From: Clostridium paridis
GTDB taxonomy: Bacteria > Bacillota > Clostridia > Clostridiales > Clostridiaceae
Assembly (NCBI RefSeq): GCF_016765615.1
Contig: NZ_JAESWA010000017.1
Coordinates: 388,057-452,056 of the forward strand
DNA: 64,000 nt
Reading direction: 5' to 3'
Position 1 is the first letter of the stretch, and each line of letters begins with the position of its first letter. The notes beneath the pieces are model-generated. The model was not told the DNA's origin, searched no databases, and saw only the letters and a program-made list of their open reading frames with translations. Shown here piece after piece: positions 8,736 through 17,484 of the stretch. A program made the translations under genes and the position numbers.

Positions 8736-9464
8736 TTGAATGAAGGTTTAGTAGTTTTAGTTCGATCCATTATTGGATTTTTTACATTATTAATCTTTGC
8801 CAAGCTATTAGGAAAACAACAAATAAGTCAATTGGCTTTCTTTGATTATGTTCTTGGAATTACAATTGGTTCCATTGCAGCTTCACTTACAACTGACCTT
8901 TCAAGTAGAGCTTGGCCACATTGGATTGGTTTATTAGTATGGGCTATTCTAGGCTATTTAATGGAATATATAACTATGAAGTGGAGATATGCAGCAAAGT
9001 ATATTGAAGGTGAACCAACTATAGTTATTATGAATGGTAAAATAATGGAAGCTGCACTTAGGAAAATGAAATATAGAGTTACTGATATTATGGAATTACT
9101 CAGAAATAAAGATATTTTTGATTTAAATCAAGTGGATTTTGCTATTATAGAACCTAATGGTCAATTATCTGTGCTAAAAAAACCTGAATATGAGCCACTA
9201 ACAGCTAAAGATATGAGTATAACTAAAACTTCAACTGGTATTAGTACCGAAATTATTTATGATGGAATATTAATACAAGAAAATTTAAGACAATTAAATA
9301 AAAGTAATAACTGGATAAATAAGCAGTTACATGCTCATGGAATAAATGATATTTCTGAAGTTTTTCTAGCAACTTTAACTCCATCTGGATCCTTATATAT
9401 TGATAAATATAAGGATCACATAAAAAAAGTAACTTATATTGGAGATTATAAAGGACCATATTGA
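8736..9464 (+). CDS. DUF421 domain membrane protein (YetF/YrbG-like)
   Basis: A 242-residue protein with three N-terminal membrane helices (about residues 6-75) and a cytoplasmic domain with the family pattern 'KYIEGEPTIVIMNGKI' near 87-102 and 'VDFAIIEPNGQLSVLKK' near 129-145. The start is TTG, chosen because GGGGG lies 7 nt upstream. The role of the family is not established; in Bacillus, related proteins are spore-associated. It is followed after 13 bp by a DUF4363 gene, its usual partner. Confidence 0.88.
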   Translation: MNEGLVVLVRSIIGFFTLLIFAKLLGKQQISQLAFFDYVLGITIGSIAASLTTDLSSRAWPHWIGLLVWAILGYLMEYITMKWRYAAKYIEGEPTIVIMNGKIMEAALRKMKYRVTDIMELLRNKDIFDLNQVDFAIIEPNGQLSVLKKPEYEPLTAKDMSITKTSTGISTEIIYDGILIQENLRQLNKSNNWINKQLHAHGINDISEVFLATLTPSGSLYIDKYKDHIKKVTYIGDYKGPY

Positions 9465-9477
9465 GGAGGAATAAAAC

Positions 9478-9843
9478 TTGAGGAAATTTTTTGTAAGATC
9501 TATCCCTATAGTAACAATTGCTCTTTTTGTATTAATAATGCTCAGTGGGAATTTTTTTAAAAGAATCCCAGTCCATAATATAACTATCCCTGGAGCTATT
9601 GATCTAATAATTAGTGATATTGAAGATGAAAAATGGGAAGATGCTTCTAAAAAGGTAGATCAACTATCAGCCTCTTGGGATAAGATGGTTAAAATTGTTC
9701 AATTTAGTTCTGAAAGAGATGAGATTAATTTATTTGATGCTGATATAGCAAGGCTTCGTGGGGCTATTATGGCTAAGGATAAGACTAATTCACTAATTGA
9801 ACTTAAGGAAGCAAATGCCCACTGGGAAGAACTAGGACAATAA
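9478..9843 (+). CDS. DUF4363 family protein
   Basis: A 121-residue protein with an N-terminal membrane anchor (about residues 8-24) and an extracytoplasmic helical domain rich in Asp/Lys/Trp (ISDIEDEKWEDASKKVDQL). The start is TTG with GAGGAGG 8 nt upstream. DUF4363 genes commonly sit next to DUF421 genes, as here, so the two probably act together. Function unknown. Confidence 0.8.
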   Translation: MRKFFVRSIPIVTIALFVLIMLSGNFFKRIPVHNITIPGAIDLIISDIEDEKWEDASKKVDQLSASWDKMVKIVQFSSERDEINLFDADIARLRGAIMAKDKTNSLIELKEANAHWEELGQ

Positions 9844-9947
9844 TGGATATTTTTATTTGAATAATAAACCCTCCCAAGTAAATAATAATCTTGTATTTTA
9901 AGATTTAAAAATCTAGTTGAATTTTGTACATAAAGGAGGGCTTTATT

Positions 9948-10319
9948 ATGCCAGTAGCTATGAATATACCTGTAAGTTCACTTATTTCTAACGGAAATCC
10001 ACATCAATCCTGTATTGATATTTGTTCAAAATGCGCCCAAATCTGTAACGAATGCCTCAACCTATGTTTGCACGAATCAGACGTAAAATCTAGAATTGAT
10101 TGCATTAGAACACTTCAAGACTGTGCAGAGATCTGTACAGCATCATCCTGTTTCATGTCTAGAGGAAGCGGAAGTATTAAAGAAATATGTAATCTTTGTG
10201 CAGTAATATGTGATAAATGTGTAGTTGAATGTGAGATGCATGATGATCAGCACTGCAAATCTTGCGCTGATATTTGCAGGCAATGTGCTGATGAATGTAG
10301 AAGTGTTTCAAGTATGTAA
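9948..10319 (+). CDS. Four-helix bundle copper-binding protein (DUF326, Csp-like)
   Basis: A 123-residue protein with 20 cysteines in repeated CxxxC/CxxC spacing along four predicted helices, for example 'CIDICSKCAQICNECLNLC' and 'CKSCADICRQCADEC'. This is the signature of the DUF326/Csp copper-storage family, in which Cys thiolates line the helix bundle and hold Cu(I). No export signal is seen, suggesting a cytosolic Csp3-like role. The ATG at 9948 is chosen over an upstream in-frame ATG because AAAGGAGGG lies 7 nt before it. Copper binding is inferred from family. Confidence 0.85.
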   Translation: MPVAMNIPVSSLISNGNPHQSCIDICSKCAQICNECLNLCLHESDVKSRIDCIRTLQDCAEICTASSCFMSRGSGSIKEICNLCAVICDKCVVECEMHDDQHCKSCADICRQCADECRSVSSM

Positions 10320-10334
10320 TTATTATTGAACATA

Positions 10335-10363
10335 AAATAGAAGAGGGATTTCCTCTTCTATTT
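10335..10363. terminator. Bidirectional hairpin terminator
   Basis: A perfect 12-bp stem AAATAGAAGAGG / CCTCTTCTATTT with a 5-nt loop lies between the copper-protein gene and the convergent acetyltransferase fusion gene. Confidence 0.85.
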
Positions 10364-10364
10364 G

Positions 10365-11213
10365 CTATTCATTATAAACTTCCTTATTTCGATAGGGTAA
10401 GTAATTAGGAATTGTTGCTGCAAACTCCTTAAGTTGAATTATTTTGTTAAACTTATCAAAGTTTATCCAAGATACCCCATTAAAATCATCTACTTTGCCA
10501 TCAAATTCATTTTTAAAATACCATTCACATATTACAGTATTTTCAGTAACTACAATATTTTTTATATCCCAAGCTATCACTTTTCCACGCTTATTCCAAT
10601 CTCTAAACCACTTTTGAATTTCTTTAAGTCCATTATATACAGGACCATAAGATTCAATATATATTGCTTCTTCTGCGAACACTTCTCTAAGCACACATTC
10701 ATCCCTATCTATCCATGACTTAAAGTACTTCCTAACAACTTTTTCAATATCTTTTTTCTTTTCTTTATTATATTCGAATAAAATCATAGAATTATTTTCT
10801 AAAGGCTTGTACTCTCCTATCTTTACATAACCATGTTTTTCATAAAAATATTGATTTCTAAAGTTTTTATAAGGCGTATCTAAAGACCATTTCTTTATAT
10901 TAGAATATTCCTTTTCTATAAACTCTAGTGCCTCTGAGCCTACTCCTTCATTATGGTACTCTGGATCAATAAAAATAGCACCTAATCTAAAGTGTTCTTT
11001 GTCTATTTCATATAATTTAAATGCACCAATTATCTTATCATCTCTTATAATTTTGTAGTACATACCATCTCGAACTTTTGATATATGCCACTCTAAAGTA
11101 TCTATATTGGGTGGTATAGCTCCATATTTAATTCTATCTTCTTCAAAGGCTCTTAGCGCAATATCTTTTAGGATACTTGCATCTGATTCTAAACATTCGT
11201 CAAAAAATAACAT
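10365..11213 (-). CDS. Fused GNAT acetyltransferase and SnoaL-like (NTF2-fold) protein
   Basis: A 282-residue protein with two domains. Residues 1-150 are a GNAT N-acetyltransferase with acetyl-CoA loop 'DPEYHNEGVGSEALEFIEKE' and a typical FYEKHGYVKIGE end. Residues 155-280 are an NTF2/SnoaL-like cone fold (VRKYFKSWIDRDECVLREVF, then EEAIYIESYGPVYNGLKEI, then 'AWDIKNIVVTENTVICEWYF'). A GGAGGAG site precedes the ATG. The substrate of either domain is unknown. The fusion is unusual and implies that the two activities act on one small molecule. Confidence 0.78.
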   Translation of the reverse strand: MLFFDECLESDASILKDIALRAFEEDRIKYGAIPPNIDTLEWHISKVRDGMYYKIIRDDKIIGAFKLYEIDKEHFRLGAIFIDPEYHNEGVGSEALEFIEKEYSNIKKWSLDTPYKNFRNQYFYEKHGYVKIGEYKPLENNSMILFEYNKEKKKDIEKVVRKYFKSWIDRDECVLREVFAEEAIYIESYGPVYNGLKEIQKWFRDWNKRGKVIAWDIKNIVVTENTVICEWYFKNEFDGKVDDFNGVSWINFDKFNKIIQLKEFAATIPNYLPYRNKEVYNE

Positions 11214-11402
11214 TTATTACTCCTCCTAATATAGAAATTCTCTATTTATCCTTCACATATTTTGTAATAAGTACCATATGGAAATTATATCATATCCTAA
11301 TTGTAAATTTCTCATCATCTTATATTTAAAGATTGTGATATTATATAAAAAATGATATTCTCATATAGAAATAAAGTATCCTAGGAAACGGAGTTAATAC
11401 CT

Positions 11403-12278
11403 ATGAAGAAATTCAAAAAAATATATATAGAAATTACTAATGTATGTAATCTCTCTTGTAAGTTTTGTCCAAAAACAAATAGACCTTCAAGTTTTATGTC
11501 CCTTGAAACCTTTGATAAAATACTAAACCAAATAAAACCATATGGAGAATATATTTATTTTCATATAAAAGGTGAACCATTATTACATCCTGAGATAGAT
11601 AAGTTTTTAGATTTGAGTTTTGAAAAAGGATTTAAAGTTAACATAACCACAAATGGAACTCTTATAAATAAAGTTAAAGATAAACTGATTTCAAAACCTG
11701 CACTTAGACAAGTAAACTTTTCTCTACACAGTTTCGATGGGAATGAAGATTCTAAAAATAAAGATGAATATATAAATAATATTATAAGTTTTGCTAAGGA
11801 AGCAAAGGAAAACAACATAATTTCAGCACTTAGATTATGGAACTTAGATGAAGATGATGAAAAAAACCTTCAGGTATTTAAGAATAGACATATACTTGAA
11901 ATTTTAGAAAAAGAATTTAATTTAGATTACAAAATTCAAGATAGGATAAACCCTATTAGAGGTATCAGAATCGATGATTCAATATATTTAAATCAAGACC
12001 ACGAATTTAGTTGGCCAAGTTTACAGGAAAAAGAAGATGAAGGAATTGGTTTTTGTTATGCACTTAGAAGTCAAGTTGGTATTTTAGTTGATGGTACAGT
12101 TATACCTTGCTGTTTAGATGGAGAAGGTATCATTAATCTAGGAAATATTAATACTGAAGTTTTTGGTGAAATTATTGAAAATGAAAGATCTAATAATTTA
12201 TTTAATGGTTTTTCTAATAGAACTGCAGTAGAGGAACTATGTAGAAAATGTGGTTATCGAAAAAGATTTGGAAAGTAA
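11403..12278 (+). CDS. Radical SAM protein with SPASM-like C-terminal cluster
   Basis: A 291-residue protein. The radical SAM CxxxCxxC motif is at Cys 15, 19 and 22 (NVCNLSCKFCPK). The C-terminus has a further Cys set (GTVIPCCLDGEG, then ELCRKCGYRKRF) expected to bind an auxiliary Fe-S cluster, as in SPASM/twitch enzymes. It stands alone between two terminators, with no peptide precursor or partner beside it, so the substrate cannot be inferred. Confidence 0.85.
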   Translation: MKKFKKIYIEITNVCNLSCKFCPKTNRPSSFMSLETFDKILNQIKPYGEYIYFHIKGEPLLHPEIDKFLDLSFEKGFKVNITTNGTLINKVKDKLISKPALRQVNFSLHSFDGNEDSKNKDEYINNIISFAKEAKENNIISALRLWNLDEDDEKNLQVFKNRHILEILEKEFNLDYKIQDRINPIRGIRIDDSIYLNQDHEFSWPSLQEKEDEGIGFCYALRSQVGILVDGTVIPCCLDGEGIINLGNINTEVFGEIIENERSNNLFNGFSNRTAVEELCRKCGYRKRFGK

Positions 12279-12283
12279 AATTC

Positions 12284-12322
12284 ATGCTAAAAAAGATGTG
12301 AACTTCACATCTTTTTTAGCAT
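12284..12322. terminator. Bidirectional hairpin terminator
   Basis: A perfect 17-bp stem (ATGCTAAAAAAGATGTG and its complement) with loop AACTT. It ends inside the last codons of the convergent amidohydrolase gene. Confidence 0.88.
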
Positions 12323-13485
12323 CTTTTCTCATTAGCATCATAAACAACAATTCCATCAATTATTGTATATTTCACTTTTGATTTAATATCTAGTGGTTCC
12401 ATATCATAAACTACGATATCTGCATCGTACCCTGCTTCTAATTTACCTAATCTGTCACCACAATTTAGAATTTCTGCAGCATTTATGGTTATTGCTTTTA
12501 ATGCATCTTTGTGAGATAAACCTTCCCCTTCAGCAATTGCTGCAATTGACCTTAAACAGTCTATTGAATTATAGGGATGATCTGTTATTAATGCAGTTGT
12601 AATTCCCTCCCCAACTAATTCTACTATATTAGAATATTTTCTAGCCTTAAGTTCCATTTTTATTCTAGGTGTTAGTAATGGTCCATAGGCAATAGGTATA
12701 TTTTTTTCTTTTATGTACTCCTTAATAAGATGTGCTTCTGTTCCATGCTCAATTACCATTTTATTTATATTAAATTCTTCTGCAATTCTTATTGCTGTTA
12801 CTATATCATCTGCTCTATGAGCATGAACACGAAGAGGTATCTCCCCTTTTATAACTGGGATTACAGCCTCTAATTTTATATCTCTTTCCTCTAACTTATT
12901 TGCTTCTTTACGCGCTATATAGTCTTCTGTTCTCATAAATAAATCTCTTATTAATGCAGCTACTCCCATTCTTGTCACTGGAGCTTTTTCTTTTACACCA
13001 TAAGTTGCAAGTGGATTTTCTCCCAATGCTATTTTAAACCCTACTGGATTTTTAACTATCATTTTGTCTATAATTCTCCCATAAGTTTTTACAGCAACAT
13101 TTCTTCCCCCAACAACATTGTTACTTCCAGGTCCGCTCATTACACAAGTTACTCCAGACCTTACTGCATCTTCAAAAGACACATCTAGAGGATTTATTCC
13201 ATCAATACCATTTAACTGAGGCGTAACTGACTCAGATGTTTCATTGTTGTCTTGCCCAATTTTCCCTGTACATTCTTCTATTATTCCAAGGTGAGTATGA
13301 CAATCAATAATTCCTGGTGAAACATAGGCCCCATTTAGCTCTATAACTTCTAAGTCACTTGCAGTAGCAGTTAAATTTTCAGAAACTTGATTTATTTTTT
13401 TATCTTTTATAAGAATGTCTTTTTTCTCATAACTATCTTTTTCAAAATTATAAATTAACCCATTCTTTAACAATATATTTTTCAT
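12316..13485 (-). CDS. Amidohydrolase family protein
   Basis: A 389-residue metal-dependent hydrolase. The first metal motif is GIIDCHTHLG near residue 58. Further conserved residues are seen in 'IPLRVHAHRADDI' and 'NKMVIEHGTEAHL', and an active-site Asp in 'TTALITDHPYN'. The C-terminus has the typical 'AGYDADIVVYDMEPLDI' strand. The start at 13485 is chosen because AGGAAGGTG lies 8 nt upstream; two upstream in-frame ATGs are too close to or within that site. It is 61 bp behind the AmmeMemoRadiSam genes on the same strand, so possibly co-transcribed. Substrate unknown. Confidence 0.85.
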   Translation of the reverse strand: MKNILLKNGLIYNFEKDSYEKKDILIKDKKINQVSENLTATASDLEVIELNGAYVSPGIIDCHTHLGIIEECTGKIGQDNNETSESVTPQLNGIDGINPLDVSFEDAVRSGVTCVMSGPGSNNVVGGRNVAVKTYGRIIDKMIVKNPVGFKIALGENPLATYGVKEKAPVTRMGVAALIRDLFMRTEDYIARKEANKLEERDIKLEAVIPVIKGEIPLRVHAHRADDIVTAIRIAEEFNINKMVIEHGTEAHLIKEYIKEKNIPIAYGPLLTPRIKMELKARKYSNIVELVGEGITTALITDHPYNSIDCLRSIAAIAEGEGLSHKDALKAITINAAEILNCGDRLGKLEAGYDADIVVYDMEPLDIKSKVKYTIIDGIVVYDANEKRC

Positions 13486-13546
13486 TATCATCACCTTCCT
13501 CATTAATATTCATTTCTAAATAACATTAATTATCGAATTCCACATA

Positions 13547-14401
13547 TTATATATTCCCCAAATTCACTTTATTTAAATATTTTTTAGCTAATTCCTCTGC
13601 TTTTTTCATAAAATTAATATCTGTTGGCGAGTTCTCAAGCTTATATCTAGGAAAATATCTTGAAAGGTGAAGTGGAATATCTGGATTAATAGAACTTAAA
13701 AACTTAGCTATTTCCTCTACTTCTTCTAAATTATCATTTTCTCCACTTACTAATAGGGTTGTAATTTCTACATGACATTCTTTTACAGCAATTTCTATGG
13801 TCTTAAGTACAGGTTTTAAACTTCCACCACATAGGTCTTTATAGTACTTATTGCTAAAGCTCTTTAAATCTATATTCATAGCATCAACATATGGAAGTAT
13901 CTCTCTGATGGGTTCTTCACTTATATATCCGTTGGTTACAATTACTACTGATTTACTTGCATCTGTTTCTTTTAATAGTTTAGAAGTATCATACATATAT
14001 TCATACCAAATGCTAGGTTCATTATATGTAAAAGCCAATCCAATATTATTTTTTGTAGTTACTACAGCTTCGATCAAATTTTCTGGAGGGACATAGTCAC
14101 TATTAGCAACTGACTGAGATATACTATAATTTTGACAAAATTCACAAGTAAAGTTACATCCAAAGCTCCCTACTGAAAAAATCTGAGTATTAGGTTTAAA
14201 ATAGTTTAGGGGTTTCTTTTCTATAGAATCTAACGAGGCTGAAGTTATCTCCCCATAATTTAAGGTATATAATACTCCATCCTCATGTTTTCTTACATTA
14301 CATTTTCCTATATGCCCATTTTCAATTACACAATTATGCGGACACAAATAACAATGTATTTTATCATCTAACTTTTCATAAAACATGGCTTCTTTTTTCA
14401 T
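13547..14401 (-). CDS. amrS: AmmeMemoRadiSam system radical SAM enzyme
   Basis: A 284-residue radical SAM protein. A first Cys group (Cys 17, 20, 24, 34; CYLCPHNC, then GKC) precedes the SAM cluster motif Cys 82, 86, 89 (GCNFTCEFCQN). The TFTYNEP-like block (LAFTYNEPSIWYEYM) is diagnostic of the AmmeMemoRadiSam/PflA-like group. It lies 14 bp downstream of the Memo-AMMECR1 fusion, its standard partner. The modified substrate of the system is unknown. It could be mistaken for a pyruvate formate-lyase activase, but the context argues against that. Confidence 0.9.
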   Translation of the reverse strand: MKKEAMFYEKLDDKIHCYLCPHNCVIENGHIGKCNVRKHEDGVLYTLNYGEITSASLDSIEKKPLNYFKPNTQIFSVGSFGCNFTCEFCQNYSISQSVANSDYVPPENLIEAVVTTKNNIGLAFTYNEPSIWYEYMYDTSKLLKETDASKSVVIVTNGYISEEPIREILPYVDAMNIDLKSFSNKYYKDLCGGSLKPVLKTIEIAVKECHVEITTLLVSGENDNLEEVEEIAKFLSSINPDIPLHLSRYFPRYKLENSPTDINFMKKAEELAKKYLNKVNLGNI

Positions 14402-14415
14402 AAGTTTAAACCTTC

Positions 14416-15822
14416 CTACTCTTCTTTATGTCTAATTACCTTGAATTTTTGTATCTCATAATCCTCATCATAATTTATTCCTGCTTTATCTAATGCAATG
14501 GCTAGCTGTTCTTCTACAGTATTCACTCCTTCTAAGTCTGGTAGCAAAAGTCCTGTTCTTCCTTTAGACTTTACAATAACTCCATATTCCTTTGGATCTA
14601 GTTCATCTATTGATGCTCTTTCTGGTTCTGTAAGAACATCTACTGAAAAATCTATATCTAATAATTCCTCTTCTTCAACTGAATAAAATCTTGGATCATT
14701 TATACCTGCAGAAATGGCGTTGCGAATTATTTCTTCTGCTATATTAATTGTTATTGGAAATATAGTCCCTATACATCCTCTTAGTTCTCCGTGCTTTTTT
14801 AATGATACAAACACTCCTCGTTTTTTATCTTTCATTTCATCTGTAACATAATCAGGGATAATTTTTAGTTCTTTTCCAGTTTTTAAGTAGGAAGTTAAAC
14901 TTTCTCTTGCAAGCTTAACATATGGATCTTTTTGATTATTTATATTTTCATAAGCTTTATTCTTTAATTCCTCTAATTCTACTAATTTTGATGGTCCATC
15001 TGCTATAATATTAAATTTCATTATTCCATATCCAACTCCAAATGTTCCCTCATAGCTCATTAAATCGCCAATAAACTTCTTTTCATCTAAAGCTCCAAGC
15101 ATGATAGCAATAGATCTTCTACCACATTCTCCTGCATTAGATATAGTTCCTTTATCTATATCAAAAACACCATTTACATCTCCTATGTGCAAACAATGAA
15201 GTAATTCCTTATCAAATTTCTCCCCAGCAGCATCAAAACCATAAGGTCCTTCTTGCTTTAGCTTATGAGATAAATCACCACTTGCTATAAGTACACAATC
15301 TTCATTTAATTCTTCTACTGCTTTATTTATACAAATACCAAATCTATATAAATCTATATCACTTAATGCTGAATAGGTTATATGAACAAGCTTATAATCC
15401 TCATAGTACTTATTGATGAAATATAATGGAACCATAGCTCCATGATCTAACGACACTGAGGAATTATATTTATTCAATAAAGTATTTGTAGCTATAATTG
15501 ATGATATGCCTACGCTATATGCAAGTTCATAAATTTTATTTGTAAGTTCCTTATCTATTTTTAACTTCATTGAAACATCAGGCACACGAAAATTTTTAAA
15601 ATTCCCTAGTATCTCCTCTACATAGCTTAATGAAATGGCATCTTGAAACATTACTCCGTGAGGAGTTATGATAATAATTGTATTGGGCTTTTTTTCAGCT
15701 ATTTCTTTACCTATTTTATGAAAATTGTCGCTTGTATCACTTATTTTCTTTTCTTCACCTTTTCCCACCTCTGGGATTACAATTGGTGGATGTGGTAATA
15801 AATATGTTCCACTTATACTCAC
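14416..15822 (-). CDS. AmmeMemoRadiSam system protein: Memo-AMMECR1 fusion
   Basis: A 468-residue two-domain protein. Residues 1 to about 275 are a Memo (extradiol dioxygenase-like) domain with 'YLLPHPPIVIPEVGKGEE', 'IIIITPHGVMF', 'LDHGAMVPLYFI' and 'LIASGDLSHKLKQEGPYGFD', holding the expected metal His residues. Residues from about 295 to the end are an AMMECR1 domain with 'GVFVSLKKHGELRGCIGTI' including the hallmark LRGCIG. In many genomes these are two genes; here they are fused. The start is GTG preceded by GAGGTGA. Confidence 0.92.
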   Translation of the reverse strand: MSISGTYLLPHPPIVIPEVGKGEEKKISDTSDNFHKIGKEIAEKKPNTIIIITPHGVMFQDAISLSYVEEILGNFKNFRVPDVSMKLKIDKELTNKIYELAYSVGISSIIATNTLLNKYNSSVSLDHGAMVPLYFINKYYEDYKLVHITYSALSDIDLYRFGICINKAVEELNEDCVLIASGDLSHKLKQEGPYGFDAAGEKFDKELLHCLHIGDVNGVFDIDKGTISNAGECGRRSIAIMLGALDEKKFIGDLMSYEGTFGVGYGIMKFNIIADGPSKLVELEELKNKAYENINNQKDPYVKLARESLTSYLKTGKELKIIPDYVTDEMKDKKRGVFVSLKKHGELRGCIGTIFPITINIAEEIIRNAISAGINDPRFYSVEEEELLDIDFSVDVLTEPERASIDELDPKEYGVIVKSKGRTGLLLPDLEGVNTVEEQLAIALDKAGINYDEDYEIQKFKVIRHKEE

Positions 15823-15863
15823 TCAAATCACCTCATAATTCTATTTATTTCTCAAAATAAAAA

Positions 15864-15883
15864 GCATCACAATTAAGTGATAC
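15864..15883 (-). terminator. Terminator of tlp
   Basis: A 7-bp stem GTATCAC / GTGATGC on the - strand with loop TTAATT, followed by TTTTTATTTT. Confidence 0.7.
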
Positions 15884-15924
15884 TTCTTATTTTAATAGAG
15901 GTTTTATCACCTCAAAAGTAGCCT

Positions 15925-16155
15925 TTATTTATTTAAACCTATTTTCTCGTTTATTGCTTCGTCTCTTATCTCTTTTCTCATTCCATCTAAAGCTTCTTCT
16001 CTTCTTTCATTTTTAGCTGATAACACTTCTTTTGTATGTGGATCATCAGTTCTTTCTATAGTTTCATCAGCAAGTTCACAATTTCTTATAGTATTACTAA
16101 TATTATGCTGAATTCTCTCTACATTATTACTTCTATCATCAGGTTTGTTCTTCAT
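15925..16155 (-). CDS. tlp: Small acid-soluble spore protein Tlp
   Basis: A 76-residue hydrophilic protein beginning MKNKPDDRSNNVERIQ and containing 'TKEVLSAKNERREEALDGMR' and 'EIRDEA', all hallmarks of the Tlp family of minor spore proteins. The ATG at 16155 has AAGGAGG upstream; an upstream in-frame start would add 18 residues with no ribosome site. Expression would be expected in the forespore under sigma G, from family knowledge. Confidence 0.92.
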   Translation of the reverse strand: MKNKPDDRSNNVERIQHNISNTIRNCELADETIERTDDPHTKEVLSAKNERREEALDGMRKEIRDEAINEKIGLNK

Positions 16156-16329
16156 AATTACGTTCCTCCTTGGTTTAAAATTATATGAAGAGTCTCTAAA
16201 CAACTTCACTTTTATTTTGTCTAGAAAAATATTAATTATGCTACTAAAAACATGCTTACATTAGTATCCATTGGATATTTTCATATATAGTGATAAAATT
16301 AATTATTATATTTTGTGGAGGAAAAAATC

Positions 16330-17406
16330 TTGAATTTAAAAGAAAAAATAAAAGAACTTCCTTCTACTCCTGGCGTATATCTTATGAAGGATTCTTTAAA
16401 TAATATAATTTATGTTGGTAAATCTAAAAACTTAAAAAGCAGAGTTGGATCATATTTTCAAAATTCAAAGTCTCATTCACCAAAAGTTATAAAATTAGTT
16501 CAAAACTTGAAAGATTTTGATTATATTCTTACTGATACAGAGTTTGAGGCTTTTCTGCTTGAATGTAAACTTATTAAGGAAATTAAACCTAGATATAATA
16601 GATTAATGAAAAGTCCAAATTCTTATTCATATATAAAAATAAATATTAATGATAAATACCCTAATCTAGAACTTTCTCAAAGCATTACTACAGATGATGG
16701 AAATATTTATTTTGGGCCTTACAAAAATAAAAATACCCTTGAAAAAGGAATTAAAAATCTAAAGGATTTTTATAAAATACAATGCACTAATAATTCAAGA
16801 AAAGGCTCTTCTTGTTTAAATTATTCCTTAGGCTTATGTATGGGAATGTGTCAAAATAAACTTCCAAGGGAAGAATATATGATTACAATTAACAAAATTA
16901 TTAATCTTCTAAATAATGAAGATAAAAGTATTCTTTATGAAGTAGAGTCTATGATGAACATTGCTGCCACAAATTTTGATTTTGAGAATGCCGCAAAATA
17001 TAGAGATTATCTAACTTCTGTTAATTATCTAATAAATAAAGTTAAAGTTATTGAATATACAAAAGAAAATAAAAATATTGTTTTACTTGAACCATTAAAT
17101 AATGAAGAAGTCAAAATCTTTCTCATAAGTGGAACTGAAATATTGTATAGCTATATTGATAAATTAGATAATCTTCAAGAATTAAAATTAAGCATAAAAA
17201 CTTATATTAATACTTATTTCAGCTCTGAAATACTAAACTCTTCAATACAAATTGGACGAGATGAAATTGATCAGACTGAAATCATTTATTCATATGTAAA
17301 AAATAAATCTAATAACTGCAGATTCTTTGTTGTTACTGAATCTTTATTAAGAACTAATAGTTTGCTAAAAGGCGGTTTAATTGATAAATTACTTTTAACT
17401 TTATAA
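16330..17406 (+). CDS. UvrC N-terminal-half (Cho-like) GIY-YIG endonuclease
   Basis: A 358-residue protein matching only the N-terminal half of UvrC. The GIY-YIG nuclease domain is at residues 8-90 (TPGVYLMKD, then IIYVGKSKNLKSRVGSYF). The UvrC four-cysteine Fe-S region follows at about 152-178 (one Cys in IQCTNN, then CLNYSLGLCMGMC). A UVR-like helix pair with NFDFENAAKYRDYL follows near 210-225. It lacks the C-terminal RNase H-like nuclease and helix-hairpin-helix domains of full UvrC. It probably makes the 3' incision in UvrAB repair, like Cho, alongside a full UvrC elsewhere. The TTG at 16330 is chosen because GGAGG lies 8 nt upstream. Confidence 0.85.
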   Translation: MNLKEKIKELPSTPGVYLMKDSLNNIIYVGKSKNLKSRVGSYFQNSKSHSPKVIKLVQNLKDFDYILTDTEFEAFLLECKLIKEIKPRYNRLMKSPNSYSYIKININDKYPNLELSQSITTDDGNIYFGPYKNKNTLEKGIKNLKDFYKIQCTNNSRKGSSCLNYSLGLCMGMCQNKLPREEYMITINKIINLLNNEDKSILYEVESMMNIAATNFDFENAAKYRDYLTSVNYLINKVKVIEYTKENKNIVLLEPLNNEEVKIFLISGTEILYSYIDKLDNLQELKLSIKTYINTYFSSEILNSSIQIGRDEIDQTEIIYSYVKNKSNNCRFFVVTESLLRTNSLLKGGLIDKLLLTL

Positions 17407-17442
17407 TAATCATATTAATTTAAATAAACTCATATTAAAAAA

Positions 17443-17470
17443 ATCAGGTAGTATTCAAATACTACCTGAT
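17443..17470. terminator. Bidirectional hairpin terminator
   Basis: A perfect 12-bp stem ATCAGGTAGTAT / ATACTACCTGAT with loop TCAA between convergent genes. It is flanked by an A-run on the left and T-rich sequence on the right. Confidence 0.88.
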
Positions 17471-17484
17471 TTCTATATCATTAA

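Noticed and set aside
11403..12278. A RiPP maturase with a nearby precursor peptide
   Set aside because: I looked for small frames with ribosome sites between the flanking terminators and found none.
13547..14401. Pyruvate formate-lyase activating enzyme
   Set aside because: The extra N-terminal Cys group and its place beside Memo-AMMECR1 fit the AmmeMemoRadiSam enzyme better; no formate-lyase gene is near.
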